Shown: positions 61,963-64,000 of the stretch, one piece after another
Numbering within the stretch: the first letter of the stretch is position 1
Layout of the letters: every line of letters starts with the position of its first letter
Assembly: GCF_000237995.1 (NCBI RefSeq)
Contig: NC_016605.1
Location: 868,001-932,000, forward strand
Source: Pediococcus claussenii ATCC BAA-344
Lineage (GTDB): Bacteria; Bacillota; Bacilli; Lactobacillales; Lactobacillaceae
Length of the DNA: 64,000 bases
Reading direction: 5' to 3'
Position numbers and translations under genes: made by a program
Notes under the pieces: generated by a model
The model's database searches: none
Seen by the model: only the letters and a program-made list of their open reading frames with translations
What the model was told of the DNA's origin: nothing

Positions 61963-63990
61963 ATGCCAAAACGAAACACAAATCAATATGATGACTCGTC
62001 AATTCAAGTTTTACATGGGCTTGAAGCAGTTCGTAAACGTCCAGGTATGTATATTGGATCAACTGATGGTCGCGGGTTGCACCACCTTGTTTACGAAATT
62101 GTAGATAATGCAGTTGATGAAGCTCTTGCCGGCTTTGGAAGTGAAATAAATGTTATTATTCGTGCCGATAACAGCTTAACCGTTGTTGATCATGGGCGCG
62201 GAATGCCGGTCGGAATGCACGAATCGGGAATACCAACTGCAGAAGTTATTTTTACTGTCTTACATGCAGGCGGTAAGTTTGGACAGGGTGGATATAAAAC
62301 ATCAGGTGGGCTGCATGGAGTTGGCGCAAGTGTTGTTAATGCGCTATCAGAAAAATTGTCCGTACGCATTGTTCGTGATAAGAAAGAATATCGTGAAGAT
62401 TTTGTAAACGGTGGACACCCAGTTGGAACTTTAAAAAAAATTGGCAAAACAAATGACAATAATGGAACAACCGTAACATTTAAGCCGGACAGCTCTATTT
62501 TCACTACCACGGTTTTTAATTTTAATACGTTGTCGGTGCGATTGAGAGAATCTGCCTTTTTATTACGGGGTGTGAAGATAACACTTACTGATGAACGTGC
62601 TGGACAAGAAAAGGAAGAAGAATATCTCTATCAAGAAGGTATTAAGCAATTTGTTGAGTATTTAAATGAAGATAAAGATACCCTTGGAAACGTTCTATAC
62701 TTTGATGGAAACAAAGATGGGGTTGAAGTGGAAGTAGCTGGTCAATATAACGACGGATATACTGAAACAATCCTCTCATTTGTTAACAACGTTCGTACTA
62801 GGGATGGTGGTACGCACGAAGTAGGAATGCGTTCAGCTTGGACTAAGGCATTTAATGAATTTGCAAGAAAAGTAGGACTTCTTAAAGAACGAGATAAAAA
62901 TTTAGAAGGATCTGATGTTCGTGAAGGTTTATCGGCAGTTATATCTCTTAGAATTCCTGAAGAGTTGCTTGAATTTGAGGGACAAACCAAAGAAAAACTG
63001 GGAACGCCAGAGGCTCGCAACATTGTAGATAGTGTAGTTTCTGAGCAATTAGTTTTCTATTTAATGGAAAATGGTGAATTTGCTCAACAACTAGTTCGAA
63101 AGGCAATTAACGCTCGGGAGGCACGTGTTGCAGCAAGAAAGGCACGTGATGAGTCAAGAAATGGTAAAAAACGTAAAAAGCAAGATCGCGTTTTATCTGG
63201 TAAGCTAACACCAGCTCAATCTAAAAATGCGAAGAAAAATGAACTTTTCTTAGTTGAGGGTGATTCTGCTGGTGGTAGTGCTAAACAAGGACGTGATCGA
63301 AAATTTCAAGCTATTTTGCCATTAAGAGGAAAAGTATTAAATACAGAAAAAGCAAAGTTGCAAGATATTTTAAAAAATGAAGAAATCAGTACAATGATTT
63401 ACACAATCGGAGCTGGTGTTGGTAGCGAGTTTGATATTGATGATAGCAATTATGACAAAATCATTATTATGACCGATGCAGATACTGATGGAGCCCATAT
63501 TCAAACTTTATTATTAACTTTTTTCTATAAGTACATGTGCCCCTTAATTGACAATGGTCGAGTTTATATTGCTCTGCCACCTTTATATAAGTTGCAAAAA
63601 GGTAGCGGAAAGAAAATTAAAATCAACTATGCTTGGACTGATGAGGAACTTGAAAAGGTTAGCAAACAAATTGGCAGAGGCTTTTCTTTACAACGTTTCA
63701 AAGGTCTTGGAGAGATGAATGCTGATCAGTTATGGGAAACAACTATGAATCCTGATACGAGAACCTTAATCCGAGTCCGAATTGATGACGCGACCTTGGC
63801 TGAACGTCGAGTTACAACTTTAATGGGAGATAAAGTTGAACCACGGAGAAAGTGGATTGAAAATAATGTCGCTTTTACTCTAGAAGAAGATGGAAGTATT
63901 TTAGATAATGCAGCAATCAAAGCTGAGCATGAAGATCTAGAAACCGATCAAGAAGATACCCAGACCGGGGAAATAGGGTTAGATCTATAA
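61963..63990 (+). CDS. parE: DNA topoisomerase IV subunit B
   Basis: 675 residues. GHKL ATPase (YEIVDNAVDEALAG, DHGRGMPVGMH, GGLHGVGASVVNALS), transducer, and TOPRIM domain (EGDSAGGSAKQGRDRKFQAILP, MTDADTDGAHIQTLL), ending with FKGLGEMNADQLWETTMNP. Decatenates daughter chromosomes with ParC. ParE rather than GyrB is supported by divergent plsY, the usual arrangement. RBS AAAGGAG. parC is expected just beyond the window end. Confidence 0.95.
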   Translation: MPKRNTNQYDDSSIQVLHGLEAVRKRPGMYIGSTDGRGLHHLVYEIVDNAVDEALAGFGSEINVIIRADNSLTVVDHGRGMPVGMHESGIPTAEVIFTVLHAGGKFGQGGYKTSGGLHGVGASVVNALSEKLSVRIVRDKKEYREDFVNGGHPVGTLKKIGKTNDNNGTTVTFKPDSSIFTTTVFNFNTLSVRLRESAFLLRGVKITLTDERAGQEKEEEYLYQEGIKQFVEYLNEDKDTLGNVLYFDGNKDGVEVEVAGQYNDGYTETILSFVNNVRTRDGGTHEVGMRSAWTKAFNEFARKVGLLKERDKNLEGSDVREGLSAVISLRIPEELLEFEGQTKEKLGTPEARNIVDSVVSEQLVFYLMENGEFAQQLVRKAINAREARVAARKARDESRNGKKRKKQDRVLSGKLTPAQSKNAKKNELFLVEGDSAGGSAKQGRDRKFQAILPLRGKVLNTEKAKLQDILKNEEISTMIYTIGAGVGSEFDIDDSNYDKIIIMTDADTDGAHIQTLLLTFFYKYMCPLIDNGRVYIALPPLYKLQKGSGKKIKINYAWTDEELEKVSKQIGRGFSLQRFKGLGEMNADQLWETTMNPDTRTLIRVRIDDATLAERRVTTLMGDKVEPRRKWIENNVAFTLEEDGSILDNAAIKAEHEDLETDQEDTQTGEIGLDL

Positions 63991-64000
63991 AATGAGGAAA

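Overview
The window is a low-GC Firmicutes chromosome segment, almost certainly from the family Lactobacillaceae. The evidence is the gene neighbourhoods (dnaG-rpoD-trmK-nif3; pfkA-pyk; xerD-ribT-scpA-scpB-rluB-ypbB-recQ; cmk-rpsA-der-hup; thyA-dfrA; rbgA-rnhB-dprA-topA-xerC-hslV-hslU; plsY-parE), a KxYKxGKxW-type surface protein, and an L. casei-type thymidylate synthase. I do not assign a species.

Layout. 1-723 holds the 3' end of recJ and apt. 1209-3770 is a large secreted cell-wall hydrolase: amidase, SH3-like domain, 48-residue wall-binding repeats and a C39-like peptidase. About 4060-17150 is an accessory island ending at a tRNA-Ser gene. 17472 to the end is conserved housekeeping DNA on the + strand, with three minus-strand exceptions (a YjzD-like gene, a YitT-like gene and plsY).

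The island is a collapsed prophage. It has a broken integrase, a broken SIR2-family gene, a CI-like repressor, a broken ImmA/IrrE peptidase, a broken antirepressor fused to late-gene debris, a holin fragment and an intact endolysin. What stays open inside the wreck is cargo: a minus-strand cluster of envelope genes (two DUF4064-like paralogues, two membrane proteins, an unknown cytoplasmic protein, a lipoprotein with an EndA/NUC-type nuclease domain, and an Ltp-type superinfection-exclusion lipoprotein), a Kiwa-like kwaA-kwaB pair, and a cassette of two tiny membrane peptides plus a small HTH protein behind three perfect 20-bp repeats. The genes of the envelope cluster share related 5' leaders. 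Two of its intergenic gaps carry a 41-42 nt element folding like a tRNA acceptor/T-arm minihelix.

The core genes cover replication and recombination (dnaG, dnaE, recQ, xerC, xerD, dprA, topA, parE), transcription (rpoD), chromosome segregation (scpA, scpB, hup), ribosome and tRNA maturation (trmK, rluB, der, rbgA, cca, rpsA), glycolysis (pfkA, pyk), nucleotide and folate metabolism (apt, cmk, ntd, thyA, dfrA), proteolysis (hslVU, ctpA) and lipid/envelope functions (plsY, degV, GDSL lipase, LysM protein). Most are packed with short gaps or 4-bp overlaps and separated by clear intrinsic terminators.

The best candidate for an undescribed system is the minus-strand surface cluster at 6583-11397: a possible nuclease-plus-Ltp exclusion module with shared leaders and tRNA-like elements. 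The Kiwa-like pair and the repeat-controlled small-peptide cassette are also notable. All functional statements come from reading motifs; no database search was run.
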